Source: Verrucomicrobiales bacterium (GTDB lineage: Bacteria; Verrucomicrobiota; Verrucomicrobiia; Verrucomicrobiales; SLCJ01). Taken from it: a stretch of 56,306 nt of DNA. The position numbers were made by a program, and so were the translations under genes. The notes below the pieces were generated by a model. That model was not told where the DNA came from, did no database searches, and saw nothing but the letters and a program-made list of their open reading frames with translations. This document shows, one piece after another, positions 42,284 to 51,503 of this stretch. The stretch is from positions 1-56,306 of the forward strand of contig JAGXGH010000029.1 of assembly GCA_024636835.1 (NCBI GenBank), given 5' to 3'. Numbering within the stretch: the first letter of the stretch is position 1; the number at the start of each line of letters is the position of its first letter.

Positions 42284-42779
42284 TGTGGTGTGCGTGGCGA
42301 AGCCAAGGCGTAGCCTAGGAGGCTTAACTTATTAGGTCATTAAAAACACCTTGGCTAGATTACTCGACTCCCAGAGCTAAAGAATAAGAAAGAGTTGTCT
42401 GATTGGCGAAGATAAAACGTGAAATTGGGTATAGGGTTATCAGGTTTTAAGAATATGGTGGAACTGAGACGACTCGTAATCGAACAATCTGGCCCCAAAA
42501 GAACTCATCAGTCTCTTTGAAATAGTGAATAAAATGGATCTTATCAACAAGTTACGGCAATTCCTTAGCGTCAATTCTGCAATCTCGCGAATTTGAGGAA
42601 GGCGTAAATATGAAGAAATATCGCAAAAAGATGGCTTAATGCACGAAATTCAGCGCTAATGACTTGCCAAGGAAGGGGCGATTGACGTTTCTTTATTTAA
42701 CCGAAATAACTCGATACCTCTTGTCTTCTGAAATCCCCCTATTTACTTGTCAGATGATTCGTCCTAGGAATCGCACGCT
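42284..42779. other. gene-free stretch between the hybrid kinase and the Rieske gene
   Basis: These 496 bases are AT-richer than their surroundings and divergently flanked, so both promoters must lie here. A possible -35-like ttgacg is at 42683, but no matching -10 element is convincing. A small inverted repeat (ctaggaggctt, aagccaaggc) lies near the kinase start. I see no gene, RNA or known repeat. Confidence 0.6.
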
Positions 42780-43103
42780 ATGAATATTACAGAAACGATT
42801 GATTTGGGAGATGCCACCCAAGTTCCCCGTGGAGAATCTCGATGTTTTGAGATTCGCGGTCGGCGGGTAGCTGTATTCCATCTTGATGATGGAGAAGTTC
42901 GAGCGATTGATGATTTGTGCAGTCATGCCGAGGCTTCACTAGCGGCTGGTGAGGTGGATGGCGCGTGTGTGGTTTGTCCTTGGCATGGGGCGAAATTTTC
43001 CCTTGAAACTGGTGAAGCAGTCACGTTACCGGCTACCGAGCCGGTGAGAGCGTATGATGTCCTCGTTGACTCAGGTCGTCTTCGATTACATTGGAGGGAC
43101 TGA
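42780..43103 (+). CDS. Rieske-type [2Fe-2S] ferredoxin
   Basis: 107 residues, soluble. The cluster ligands are C47-x-H49 (CSHAEASL) and C66-x2-H69 (CPWHGAKFS), the two Rieske boxes. Size and the ending (TEPVRAYDVLVDSGRLRL) match NirD-like or dioxygenase-type Rieske ferredoxins rather than membrane-bound bc1 proteins. It is a single gene with no reductase or oxygenase beside it, so the partner is unknown. Confidence 0.93.
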   Translation: MNITETIDLGDATQVPRGESRCFEIRGRRVAVFHLDDGEVRAIDDLCSHAEASLAAGEVDGACVVCPWHGAKFSLETGEAVTLPATEPVRAYDVLVDSGRLRLHWRD

Positions 43104-43266
43104 ACGTAGGGATTCTAACCAGCATGAAATTTGAACCACTTTTTTTAATCCCTTCAAGGTTGCGCGGCGATTAGACGCAATTTATTAAATTTGTCATTGA
43201 GTTCCGAGTTTACGAGTTGCCACAAGGGGCAGTTTTCTAGGACATATTGCATTAAGAATTTTTTCC

Positions 43267-45483
43267 ATGAGTGAACGCTATCAGATTAAAAGTAAAATTG
43301 GCCAAGGTGGTATTGGCGCAGTTTATCGTGCCCTAGATACCCACCTTCAGCGTGACGTTGCGATCAAGCGATTGCTCCCGCCAGAAGAGAGTGAGTCCTT
43401 TGATGATGACCCAACCCAAGGTTTGCTGCGTGAGGCGACAACGCTCTCGACACTACAGCACCCGAACATCGTCTCTGTCTATGACGTGGGTAAGGATGAT
43501 GACGGTGCCTTTGTCGTCATGGAACTCGTCGATGGCGAGACTTTTGAAGAGGTCGTCCAGCGTGGGTTAATGACCATGGAGGACTTTACCGAGCTTGTTG
43601 GTCAATCGCTTGAAGCATTGATTGCGGCGCAGGATAAGAACCTCGTTCACCGTGATATCAAGCCAACGAACTTGATGGTGAAGTGGTTGCCCAGTGGACG
43701 CTTTCAGTTCAAGTTGCTCGACTTTGGTCTAGCAAAATTCAGTCCACGTCCATCGAAGCAAACCATCGGTCTCGGTGATTCGATTCTTGGTTCGATTCAC
43801 TTTATGGCGCCAGAGCAGTTTGAGCGCCGCCCGTTAGATGGTCGCACTGACCTCTATGCGATCGGGTGTATTTATTACTTTGGCCTGACGGGGCGCTACC
43901 CGTTTGATGGCGATACAGCGGCTGAAGTGATGGCTGCGCACTTGCAGCATAATATTAAGCCGGTTCACGATTTCCGCTCTGACCTGCCTCGGCGCTTCGC
44001 GAACTGGGTGATGTGGTTAGTCAGTCGTGAGGTGGAAGACCGCCCTCGCGATGCGAAGCACGCCTTGGACGTTTTCCTTAACCCGAACGCAACGATCCCA
44101 GGTGGGCAAACAGGTCGGCTCGTGGTTCCTAGCACAGGCTCGGTGAATCCCGGAACGTCAGTAGTCGGCGAGCCTCCTACTGGAGCTGTACGTCCAGCGA
44201 CTACAGCGTATATAAATCCCGCTACCGGGCAGATTGCCCCAGTGGGCGGTCCAGGTACGCAGCGAGTGAATCCATTGACCGGTGAAGTGGAAACGTTGAC
44301 TGGCAGTGTTCCAGTCACCACGCAGAGCTTCGCAGCTGCTCCGGTAAATATGAAGAAGCGCTGGGTAATGGTCGGCGGATTGGCTTTGGTGACCCTTATC
44401 GGTGGCATATTTTTGATCGGACAGCTCGCGGATAATTCGGAGAAGAGGCGTGATGCAGTGCTTGAGTTTCTCGAAGCTGAAGATCCCGCCACCTCGCGCG
44501 AACAGGCAGAAGAATTGGTGGAGTTTTTGAACCCATCGAGGAAAATCAAAATCAAAGACCGCGACGCCTTGATCTCACGCGTCGAACTTGCCTTGGAGGA
44601 AGCTGAAGGCGATGAAGTAAATAGCGATCTTCGGGAAGCCCTGGAGTCGGCCAAGAGCAGCTCATTGAAAGAGCAGTTGATGAAGATCTTGACGCGTCGT
44701 GGAGATCAGGATTCCTTCAATATCTTTTTGGGAATCGCCCGTGGTGGTGAAGCTGACAGGGCTTCTGACTATGCGGCTCAGGCTGCAGCTGGTCTGATTG
44801 CGGCTACCTCGGGGTCCGAGAGAGTCAAAGGAGCGATCGATTTGATCGACTTGATGCGGACGTCAAAGAGCTCGGCCGTTCAGCGACGGGTTGAGGCAGG
44901 CTTGCAAATGATTCTTGAAGTGATGCCAGTGTCGGATCGCGGGGCCTTGGTTAGTGAGTTGGAACGCAGTCTCGACGATGACGTGGATGTTACGGCGCGT
45001 CAGGCAGCGGTGCGTTTACTGGGATTAACCGGCACCCCGACTGCTGCTGCAGAATTGAAGAAAATTATCGAAGGCAGCCGAGAGGAATTGAAGATGCAGG
45101 CGGTAGGTGCCCTTGGTGCATGGCCCGATGACAGTCAGGTGGATATTTTATTCGATATCGCTGCCAATGCGCAAGAGAAGCAGATGCGTGATCTTGCATT
45201 CGATACCTATATCCGTGCTATAGCTAATCCACGAGAAGGACGCACGGAAACCGAGTGGAAGTCATGGTGGCAACGCGCATTTGCTCTGGCTGGATCTGAT
45301 AGCCAGAAGAAATTGTCCGTGCTCAATGGTTTGGCGAACGTTCCTTATGAATGGGCGAAGGATTTGCTCAAACCTCATGAGCGAGACCCTAGGATGAAAA
45401 CCTATCTGGATAAGGCGAAGATTCAGATCGACGCTGCGATTAAAAGGAAAGCTCAACAAGATCGCATCAAACGCGGTCAATAA
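43267..45483 (+). CDS. membrane-anchored Ser/Thr protein kinase with C-terminal HEAT-like repeats
   Basis: 738 residues. Kinase domain at 5-270: glycine loop IGQGGIGAVYRA, K34 in VAIK, catalytic loop HRDIKPTN with D130, DFG at D152, and APEQ. A Pro/Thr/Gly-rich linker (about 275-360) contains short PATG-like repeats (NPGT, NPATG, NPLTG). A helix follows (WVMVGGLALVTLIGGIFLIG, about 363-383), then an extracytoplasmic helical repeat region (about 390-700) with HEAT-like units such as DVTARQAAVRLLGLTGTP and LKMQAVGALGAWPD. The outer part may sense a partner at the envelope. No phosphatase gene adjoins. Confidence 0.92.
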   Translation: MSERYQIKSKIGQGGIGAVYRALDTHLQRDVAIKRLLPPEESESFDDDPTQGLLREATTLSTLQHPNIVSVYDVGKDDDGAFVVMELVDGETFEEVVQRGLMTMEDFTELVGQSLEALIAAQDKNLVHRDIKPTNLMVKWLPSGRFQFKLLDFGLAKFSPRPSKQTIGLGDSILGSIHFMAPEQFERRPLDGRTDLYAIGCIYYFGLTGRYPFDGDTAAEVMAAHLQHNIKPVHDFRSDLPRRFANWVMWLVSREVEDRPRDAKHALDVFLNPNATIPGGQTGRLVVPSTGSVNPGTSVVGEPPTGAVRPATTAYINPATGQIAPVGGPGTQRVNPLTGEVETLTGSVPVTTQSFAAAPVNMKKRWVMVGGLALVTLIGGIFLIGQLADNSEKRRDAVLEFLEAEDPATSREQAEELVEFLNPSRKIKIKDRDALISRVELALEEAEGDEVNSDLREALESAKSSSLKEQLMKILTRRGDQDSFNIFLGIARGGEADRASDYAAQAAAGLIAATSGSERVKGAIDLIDLMRTSKSSAVQRRVEAGLQMILEVMPVSDRGALVSELERSLDDDVDVTARQAAVRLLGLTGTPTAAAELKKIIEGSREELKMQAVGALGAWPDDSQVDILFDIAANAQEKQMRDLAFDTYIRAIANPREGRTETEWKSWWQRAFALAGSDSQKKLSVLNGLANVPYEWAKDLLKPHERDPRMKTYLDKAKIQIDAAIKRKAQQDRIKRGQ

Positions 45484-45530
45484 TACCAGTTCTTAATCGC
45501 CATTTAATACGCCTCCTGGCGAATTGATCT

Positions 45531-46349
45531 CTATGCTTCTTCACATAGGGCAATTTGTGGGAGTTGACCCAGTGAGACGAAATGGCGAAGGGCCTCGATA
45601 ACACCCTCGCCCTCAGGTGAGGAGGCGATGTATCCTCCGTTTTTGATGACGTGGGATTTTACTTCGATGACGGCATTTGAAGGACACGCAATCATGTCGG
45701 CGACGTCTCGACGTAGCTTTGTGACATCATTAAAGCTGTCACCAATGGCGAATACGGATGAGGGGGGCACGCCGATCGATTGAGCTAAAAATTGCAGGCT
45801 ACTGCCTTTGGTGAATTGGCGATGACTGAAGCGGAGGTAAACAGAATTTCGCTCGTAGTGGAGATCGCCAGCGGCTGGTTTGATAGTTTCGATGAACCTG
45901 CAAATGGTGTCCATCTCATCATCGTGAGTTGCGATAACGCCGCAGGGTTCTTCGATCGATTCGATGAACTGAGCGCTGGTTGATTTTGTGACGAACTCAC
46001 GCACGGCTCTAATGATCTTCTTCGATTTGCGGAACAATTTCACGTGGGCTTTTTCACATTTGTGGTTCCAGTCGCCAAGGTCAACCCAGCGGTTGAAGTT
46101 GTTGAGCAGGTAGACTTCTCGTTCTCGTGCAATCAAGAAATCTGGAAGTGACGGAAGCCGATGATGGACAAACCCTTCCATCGTGTGAGTGACTGTGCGG
46201 CCCGTGTTAACCGTCCATCTAACACCCTGCGAGCGGAGCGAGTCCAAGGTGTCCGAAAGTTCTTCGAGGATGGGGTCTGGTCGCCGGCTGTCTACGAGTG
46301 TCCCATCGAAGTCAATCGACAAGAGAGCTGTAGGGGCGGAGTTGGGCAT
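45531..46349 (-). CDS. HAD-family hydrolase (Cof / sucrose-phosphatase-like)
   Basis: 272 residues. HAD motifs: I SIDFDGTLVDS with both Asp, II VNTGRT, III the Lys in TKGSSLQFLA, IV GDSFND. The cap sits between II and III, as in class IIB, so a sugar phosphatase is likely. It runs opposite to the kinase gene and in the same direction as the membrane protein upstream. The specific substrate cannot be read from sequence. Confidence 0.85.
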   Translation of the reverse strand: MPNSAPTALLSIDFDGTLVDSRRPDPILEELSDTLDSLRSQGVRWTVNTGRTVTHTMEGFVHHRLPSLPDFLIAREREVYLLNNFNRWVDLGDWNHKCEKAHVKLFRKSKKIIRAVREFVTKSTSAQFIESIEEPCGVIATHDDEMDTICRFIETIKPAAGDLHYERNSVYLRFSHRQFTKGSSLQFLAQSIGVPPSSVFAIGDSFNDVTKLRRDVADMIACPSNAVIEVKSHVIKNGGYIASSPEGEGVIEALRHFVSLGQLPQIALCEEA

Positions 46350-46373
46350 GACTTAATGACTTAAGGGGGGGCT

Positions 46374-47954
46374 TCAGGAAAATACTGGAGCGTTGGTGAT
46401 TTGCCATAGTCGATACGCGAGGAAGCTGAGCAAGGTTACTTGCGCGACTAAGTAGAAAATGGTGGCGATCATGGCGACGTGCTTTGTTGGGGCTTCGGCA
46501 GCGGAATCTGCACCTCGACGTAGTCGGCGAAGCGATTTCTCACCGAGGGCAATCAGACAAAAAGCAAGTGGTGCCACCCACGCCATCATGAAGCGGTCGC
46601 CGTCGCCGACTTGGGTATACCAGCCGTGGAGCATGGCGTACATGGCGAAGCTACCGCACACAAAGATCGCCTGCGGACCGATTTCGAACCATGGGCTGAG
46701 GTTCACCGTAGTGTCGGTCTTTCGTCGGATATGAGATTTTTGCCACCAGCCGAGGCCAACTAAGACGATCGCCGGTAGTCCTATGAGGAACAAATGCCAC
46801 CCGCGTGCGGGGAGGATTTCACGCCATGCTTTCTGATCACTCGGTGATTGCGCGATCTTGGTCTTGCGGGGTGCGAGGAAGCGCTTCACTTGCATCCATG
46901 TGCCGTCGGTAAGGCGCATTCTTGCGGTGGCTAAGTCATGTGATTTGAAATAATTGCTGGCGGACGGCTTGGTCTCCGGTGTGAGTGTAGCGAGCTTCTC
47001 TGCTGTATTATGATTTGCCATCCAATGATACCCTTCTTCAAAACTGTCCATCCACATCCAGTAGCTGGGGAAGCTATGGGTTGCGGAGCCGAAGCGCTCA
47101 TATCGGTAGCTCATGCTGGGCGCATTGATGAAGAGAAACGCGAACGCGAAAAGTAAGGTGCCGAACAGATGGTTCTGCCAGCTCCAGCGGCTTTTGGGAC
47201 GAAGGCCAACACCGCCGAATAATCTAGGGAGCACCGCGGCGAGAAATCGATAGCCGGTGACGCCAAAGAACGCGGCGATCAGCGGGAGCATGGATCCTTT
47301 GGTCAGGTATCCCAATGCGCTCACGATGCCGAACAGTAGATACAACCATAAGGCGTTCTTCTTGATCAGTCCGAGTGCACAAATGAAGCTGAGTAGAAAA
47401 AAAGCATAGTAGAGAGGTTCGGGTTGGAAGAAAACCGCTCGAGGGAGAAATGCGCCAAACCCAGCGATAATCACGAAGTTAACTGTCGCCAAGATCGACC
47501 AACGCAGAGCAAGAAGGATTCCGATGACTGAGATGAATATCGCACTGAACCCTAAGTTCCAACGCTTACCAGCAGTGAAGAAATTGTCATCGTCTTCACT
47601 GGAAAATGTCGCAGCGACGCGTGGCCAGAACGGTTGCACGACCCCTTCCGAGTAGTGAGGCATCCATTGCCAGAGCGACTTGCCGATTCCTTTTTCAACT
47701 TTCCAATCAGCACGCTCAGAGGCGATGCGAGCCAACTTCATGTTGTGCATCTGATCGGATTTCTGAGGATTTTGATTGGTGGTCTCAATGAGCTCGGCAC
47801 CGAGCTGGAGAAACAGTGCGGCCAGTCCTGCCATGATGATGGCGATAATGCCAAGACGTATCATTGGCGACTTGACCAAGGGCCAGCGCAGCGATGGATT
47901 GCGGTTTGGACGAGGATCTTCGGTAGCTTTTGCGGATGGCTGGGATTCGGACAC
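46374..47954 (-). CDS. multi-pass membrane protein, possibly a glycosyltransferase-like protein
   Basis: 526 residues if started at GTG 47954 (reads SESQPSAKATEDPRP next). The frame is open to an ATG at 48203, but that upstream part overlaps, out of frame, a credible FeoB-associated gene, so it is unlikely to be coding. About ten hydrophobic segments are seen, including IRLGIIAIIMAGLAALFLQL and ATVNFVIIAGFGAFLPRAVF. A large loop (about residues 250-370) is between helices. The arrangement recalls GT-C-type glycosyltransferases (ArnT/PMT), but no diagnostic catalytic motif is clear. Confidence 0.65.
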   Translation of the reverse strand: MSESQPSAKATEDPRPNRNPSLRWPLVKSPMIRLGIIAIIMAGLAALFLQLGAELIETTNQNPQKSDQMHNMKLARIASERADWKVEKGIGKSLWQWMPHYSEGVVQPFWPRVAATFSSEDDDNFFTAGKRWNLGFSAIFISVIGILLALRWSILATVNFVIIAGFGAFLPRAVFFQPEPLYYAFFLLSFICALGLIKKNALWLYLLFGIVSALGYLTKGSMLPLIAAFFGVTGYRFLAAVLPRLFGGVGLRPKSRWSWQNHLFGTLLFAFAFLFINAPSMSYRYERFGSATHSFPSYWMWMDSFEEGYHWMANHNTAEKLATLTPETKPSASNYFKSHDLATARMRLTDGTWMQVKRFLAPRKTKIAQSPSDQKAWREILPARGWHLFLIGLPAIVLVGLGWWQKSHIRRKTDTTVNLSPWFEIGPQAIFVCGSFAMYAMLHGWYTQVGDGDRFMMAWVAPLAFCLIALGEKSLRRLRRGADSAAEAPTKHVAMIATIFYLVAQVTLLSFLAYRLWQITNAPVFS

Positions 47955-48084
47955 TGAGCGAACATTAGACAATCCAAGCCAGCGCGCAAAGTGGGATTTT
48001 CCATGACGACGAATTATGCCAAGATCGACATGCAAATTTTCCTCTGAGGATGTAGCTTTTGCTTGGCGAGAAGGAATCGCCTCA

Positions 48085-48255
48085 TCATGAACGTGGTTCA
48101 AAGTGTGGAGGCGCGCTCTTTGTGCATCCGCACCCACCAGCGCAGGCGCTGCCGTTGCGAGCTTTGCGTCGCTTCCGAGCATAACGCACGCAGAGCACGA
48201 CAAGGGTGATCATCACGATGGTGATGGCGGCGATGGATTGTAGTTCTACAGGCAT
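48085..48255 (-). CDS. FeoB-associated Cys-rich membrane protein
   Basis: 56 residues. One membrane helix (SIAAITIVMITLVVLCV), a basic stretch (RYARKRRKAR), then a Cys-rich tail (NGSACAGGCGCTKS). This matches the FeoB_associated family (helix plus CxxxCxC-type tail) that follows feoB in many genomes, and it starts three bases after the feoB stop. It may assist ferrous iron uptake. It is short, and it overlaps in another frame the open frame leading into the next membrane protein. Confidence 0.8.
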   Translation of the reverse strand: MPVELQSIAAITIVMITLVVLCVRYARKRRKARNGSACAGGCGCTKSAPPHFEPRS

Positions 48256-48258
48256 GGT

Positions 48259-50340
48259 TTAAACAATGTGACTGACGATCATAAAAGTGACGAAAGCCGC
48301 TATCCAGGCGAAGACGGTCATGTAGCCCAGCTGAAAGATAGGCCATTTCCAAGAGGAGGTTTCGCGGCGCACCACGGCGAAAGTGGCGATGCACTGTTGC
48401 GCGAAGACATAGAAAACGAGGAGCGAGGCGCAGACGGGAATCGAGAAAATCGAAATGCCGTCTGGCGATTCAGCGGCGGCCAGTTTACTGCGCAGCGCGG
48501 GTTCGTCCTCTTCGTCTTCGACGCTGTAAATGACGCTCATGGCGGCAACGAATTGCTCTCGTGCGAGGAAAGACCAGATGACGGCGCTTCCGATTTTCCA
48601 GTCGTAACCTAGCGGCTTCATGATGGGTTCAATCATTTTTCCGGTACGCCCCATGATGGATTGTTCCAATGCAATGTCCTTGGGTGTTTCCGGGTCGGCG
48701 GGTTTGGGAAAAGTGGACGCGGCCCAGATGAGGATGGATAATGCGAGAATGATAGTTCCCGCGCGCTTGATGAAGATACCGGCTCGGTCGAGCAATTGTT
48801 GGACAATCAGTTTCCAACCCGGAAGGCGATAGGGGGGGAGCTCGATCATGAATGGGCTTGCGTCACCCTTGGCGATGGTTCGTTTGAAGATGGCGGCGAA
48901 TAGGAAGGCTCCCAATGTGCCGAGACCGTAGAGGGCGAACATGAGTCCGGTTTGAATCCAGATGTCGTTGTCTGCCTCAGGCACCATCAGCTTGATCAAA
49001 ATCCCGTATACCGGGAGGCGGGCGGTGCAACTCATCATCGGGGCGACGAGAATGGTCACCAGCCTATCCTTCTCATTTTCAATGGTTCTCGTCGCCATGA
49101 TGCCAGGAATCGCGCAGGCGTAGGAGGACAACAGCGGGATAAACGATTTTCCGTTGAGCCCGACACGTGCCATTAGGCGATCCATGATGAACGCCGCACG
49201 TGCCATGTAGCCCGAGCTTTCGAGAATGCCGATGAACAGGAAGAGGATGAGAATTTGCGGGAGGAAGACCAGCACGCCGCCGACACCGGCGATCACGCCG
49301 TCGACGAGAAGGTCGCGAAGGTCACCTTTACCAAGTAAACTGCCTACCCAATCGCCCAAGATAGCGAAGCCGTTTTCGATCCAATCCATCGGCGTCTCGG
49401 CGAGTGTAAACATCGAGAAGAACATTGTTGCCATCACGAGGATGAACACCAGCCATCCTAGAATTGGATGAATCAATACCTCATCCAGTTTGTCGCTAAC
49501 ACTTAAGCCGTCCGGGCGGTTTTCGCCACGCAGAGAGGCAGCGGAGATTCTACTAATGGCATCGTAGCGAGCGGCAACGATGCGGCTTTCCACTGGCGTC
49601 GGATGTTGCTTGAGCGTGGCGTCGACGAGAGGTGTGATCTTTCTGAGGATCTCATTGTCGAGGCAGTTAGGGTGCGAGGGGTCGCGCATCGCTCGATCAC
49701 CGATGATCGTCAATGCATGGGCACGCGGATTGATGGTGTTGTGAGCGGCCAGCACATCGGCGGTTTCACTCAACAGTTGGGTAAGGTCGTCGTCGGTCGT
49801 CCAAACTCTTTCGACGGGCGTGTAGGATTTTTTGGCCATCGCTTGCTTCAGCTCGGCAATACCTATTTTCGCGTTCGCTTGGCAGGGGATTACCGTTACG
49901 CCACCGAGGCTCTCGCTCAGTGCTTCGGGGTCTATGCGCTGCTTGTTCTCCTCGACCACATCGATCATGTTGAGCGCGATGATGACCGGAAGCCCGAGAT
50001 CGATCACTTGCAGGACGAGGTAAAGGTTGCGCTCGAGGTTTGAGGCGTCGACCACGCAAATCACCACGTCTGGGCGAGGGATGCCGCTGAGGTCTCCGAG
50101 AAGAACGTCACGGGCGACGCGCTCGTCTTCCGAGCGCGCAGAGAGGCTGTAGGTGCCGGGGAGGTCGAGGATTGCCACTTTCTCGCCATGGAGTGTGCGA
50201 GCCTCGCCGACCTTTTTCTCGACGGTCACACCGGGGTAGTTGCCGACTTTCTGGCGTAGTCCGGTAAAGGCGTTGAAGAGCGTGGTCTTCCCGCTGTTGG
50301 GATTGCCGACGAGAGCGATCTGACGAGGGGACGCGGACAT
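48259..50340 (-). CDS. feoB: ferrous iron transporter FeoB
   Basis: 693 residues. N-terminal G domain: G1 GNPNSGKTTLFN near residue 11, G3 DLPGTYSLSA and G4 LNMID. A helical spacer follows, then the polytopic membrane domain with the Gate motif segments (for example ARAAFIMDRLM and CAIPGIMATRTIENEKDR). It imports Fe2+. It is 31 bases downstream of feoA and the small FeoB-associated gene follows it directly. The last hydrophobic segments (IFSIPVCASLLVFYVFAQQC) match typical FeoB. Confidence 0.96.
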   Translation of the reverse strand: MSASPRQIALVGNPNSGKTTLFNAFTGLRQKVGNYPGVTVEKKVGEARTLHGEKVAILDLPGTYSLSARSEDERVARDVLLGDLSGIPRPDVVICVVDASNLERNLYLVLQVIDLGLPVIIALNMIDVVEENKQRIDPEALSESLGGVTVIPCQANAKIGIAELKQAMAKKSYTPVERVWTTDDDLTQLLSETADVLAAHNTINPRAHALTIIGDRAMRDPSHPNCLDNEILRKITPLVDATLKQHPTPVESRIVAARYDAISRISAASLRGENRPDGLSVSDKLDEVLIHPILGWLVFILVMATMFFSMFTLAETPMDWIENGFAILGDWVGSLLGKGDLRDLLVDGVIAGVGGVLVFLPQILILFLFIGILESSGYMARAAFIMDRLMARVGLNGKSFIPLLSSYACAIPGIMATRTIENEKDRLVTILVAPMMSCTARLPVYGILIKLMVPEADNDIWIQTGLMFALYGLGTLGAFLFAAIFKRTIAKGDASPFMIELPPYRLPGWKLIVQQLLDRAGIFIKRAGTIILALSILIWAASTFPKPADPETPKDIALEQSIMGRTGKMIEPIMKPLGYDWKIGSAVIWSFLAREQFVAAMSVIYSVEDEEDEPALRSKLAAAESPDGISIFSIPVCASLLVFYVFAQQCIATFAVVRRETSSWKWPIFQLGYMTVFAWIAAFVTFMIVSHIV

Positions 50341-50371
50341 CGTTAAGTTGGGAGGATAAAGGGTGGTGGGT

Positions 50372-50608
50372 TCAAGCGGGCTGGACGGAAATTTCCGCTG
50401 CCTCGCGTTTGCGAATGCTCAGTTTGTAGCCACGGACTTCGAGTTCAATGGGATCGCCCATGGGCGCACGGCGGATCACCGAGATCTTGGTGCCTGGAAG
50501 AATTCCCATCTCTTGTAGCCGTTGCATGCCGGGTGCGTCTGATAAGATCGCAAGCACCGTGCACGATTTGTGCGGGGCAATCTCAGATAGTAGAGTGAGC
50601 TTGGTCAT
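50372..50608 (-). CDS. feoA: ferrous iron transport protein FeoA
   Basis: 78 residues with the SH3-like FeoA fold pattern: LQEMGILPGTKISVIRRAPM and GDPIELEVRGYKLSIRKREA. FeoA helps FeoB at the cytoplasmic face. It is the gene directly before feoB and follows a second, Cys-rich FeoA. Confidence 0.93.
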   Translation of the reverse strand: MTKLTLLSEIAPHKSCTVLAILSDAPGMQRLQEMGILPGTKISVIRRAPMGDPIELEVRGYKLSIRKREAAEISVQPA

Positions 50609-50707
50609 GGGTTAGAAAATTTTCGACCTGCGTTTAGTCGGATGATTGCATTCACTTCTACGCCTATGCCGAACTTTAGATCAGTACGTATTCCGCGGAA
50701 GAAACGT

Positions 50708-50968
50708 CTACTCAACGACGATGCTCATGGCGAGTTTGCGACTCAGCGCGACGCGTGATCCACAGACCGTGCACACGGTGCTCCCGCCTTTGGAAATCTT
50801 CGTCACTTGTGCGTTCTCGCAGAACCCCATTTCGCGCAGGCGATGGCAGGTTCCTTGGCAGCCGGTGAGCGCTACAACACGACAACGAATGCCTGCTGAA
50901 GCGTCGAAAAGTGTCTTCGAAGCATCACTAGCAGTGGCTTTAGGTTCACGTGGACGAGAGAAAAACAT
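50708..50968 (-). CDS. second FeoA-like protein, Cys-rich
   Basis: 86 residues from ATG 50968 (a TTG three bases earlier is also possible). The FeoA core is visible (HRLREMGFCENAQVTKISKG, then GSRVALSRKLAMSIVV), but it carries five Cys not in the ordinary FeoA (CRVV, GCQGTC, FCEN, CTVC). The paired Cys could bind iron or a cluster. It starts the feo operon, about 100 bases before feoA. A Fur-box-like palindrome lies upstream of the start. Confidence 0.85.
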   Translation of the reverse strand: MFFSRPREPKATASDASKTLFDASAGIRCRVVALTGCQGTCHRLREMGFCENAQVTKISKGGSTVCTVCGSRVALSRKLAMSIVVE

Positions 50969-50986
50969 CAAACGATGGGTTACAGT

Positions 50987-51001
50987 TGAGACTCAGTATC
51001 A
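50987..51001. promoter_or_regulatory. possible Fur-type operator upstream of the feo operon
   Basis: On the minus strand the sequence TGATACTGAGTCTCA is a 7-1-7 inverted repeat with one mismatched pair. It agrees with the Fur core TGATAATnATTATCA at 11 of 14 positions. It lies about 20 bases upstream of the ATG of the second FeoA gene. Iron-dependent repression of feo would be expected, but a match of this size can arise by chance. Confidence 0.4.
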
Positions 51002-51152
51002 TCAAGGAGTGAGGAAAACGCAAGAGTGGATTTCGAAATTCGGCAGATCTTTGAGCCTGTGTGTTGAGATTGTGGAAGTTAAGAGATTTTCATATTTAAG
51101 AAAACTTAACAAAAAGCATTGACCATTTTAGAGAAATGGGTATCCCTTGTGT

Positions 51153-51362
51153 ATGCAATGCGCAGTCACCACAACATCTAGCTATTGGGATAAACATGTT
51201 TCCTCATTGCTGAAAGACCGCATTCCACGCAGAACCGCTACGAATGTGAAGTTTTCGTCCTCAAACCGCGACAAATCGCCTGCCAAGCAGTTCGGTCGTC
51301 GCCGTTTCCGCGAGGGGCTACTGAACATGGTAACTACAGTGGGTTCAGCAAGTCGCGATTAA
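51153..51362 (+). CDS. small basic protein, unknown
   Basis: 69 residues from ATG 51153 (a TTG six bases earlier is in frame). It is basic and shows a plausible composition (KDRIPRRTATNVKFSSSNRD, then FGRRRFREGLLNMV). It has no membrane helix or known motif. It lies between the feo operon and the M29-like gene in a stretch of about 530 bases that is otherwise gene-free, and the frame there looks coding. It could be chance. Confidence 0.4.
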   Translation: MQCAVTTTSSYWDKHVSSLLKDRIPRRTATNVKFSSSNRDKSPAKQFGRRRFREGLLNMVTTVGSASRD

Positions 51363-51503
51363 TCGCTTCTTATGGAATCAGGAAGCTCCGTCGATCTTTG
51401 ATCGAGATTGGGCGGAATTTATTCGCGCTTTTCCGTCTCTTGATGCGTAATCACTGAGAACACCGCAGTACGGTTTTTCATTATTATTCAAAACAAGTAG
51501 ACC

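Noticed and set aside
47960..48203. N-terminal extension of the multi-pass membrane protein
   Set aside because: It overlaps the credible FeoB-associated gene out of frame and has no membrane or family features before residue 84.
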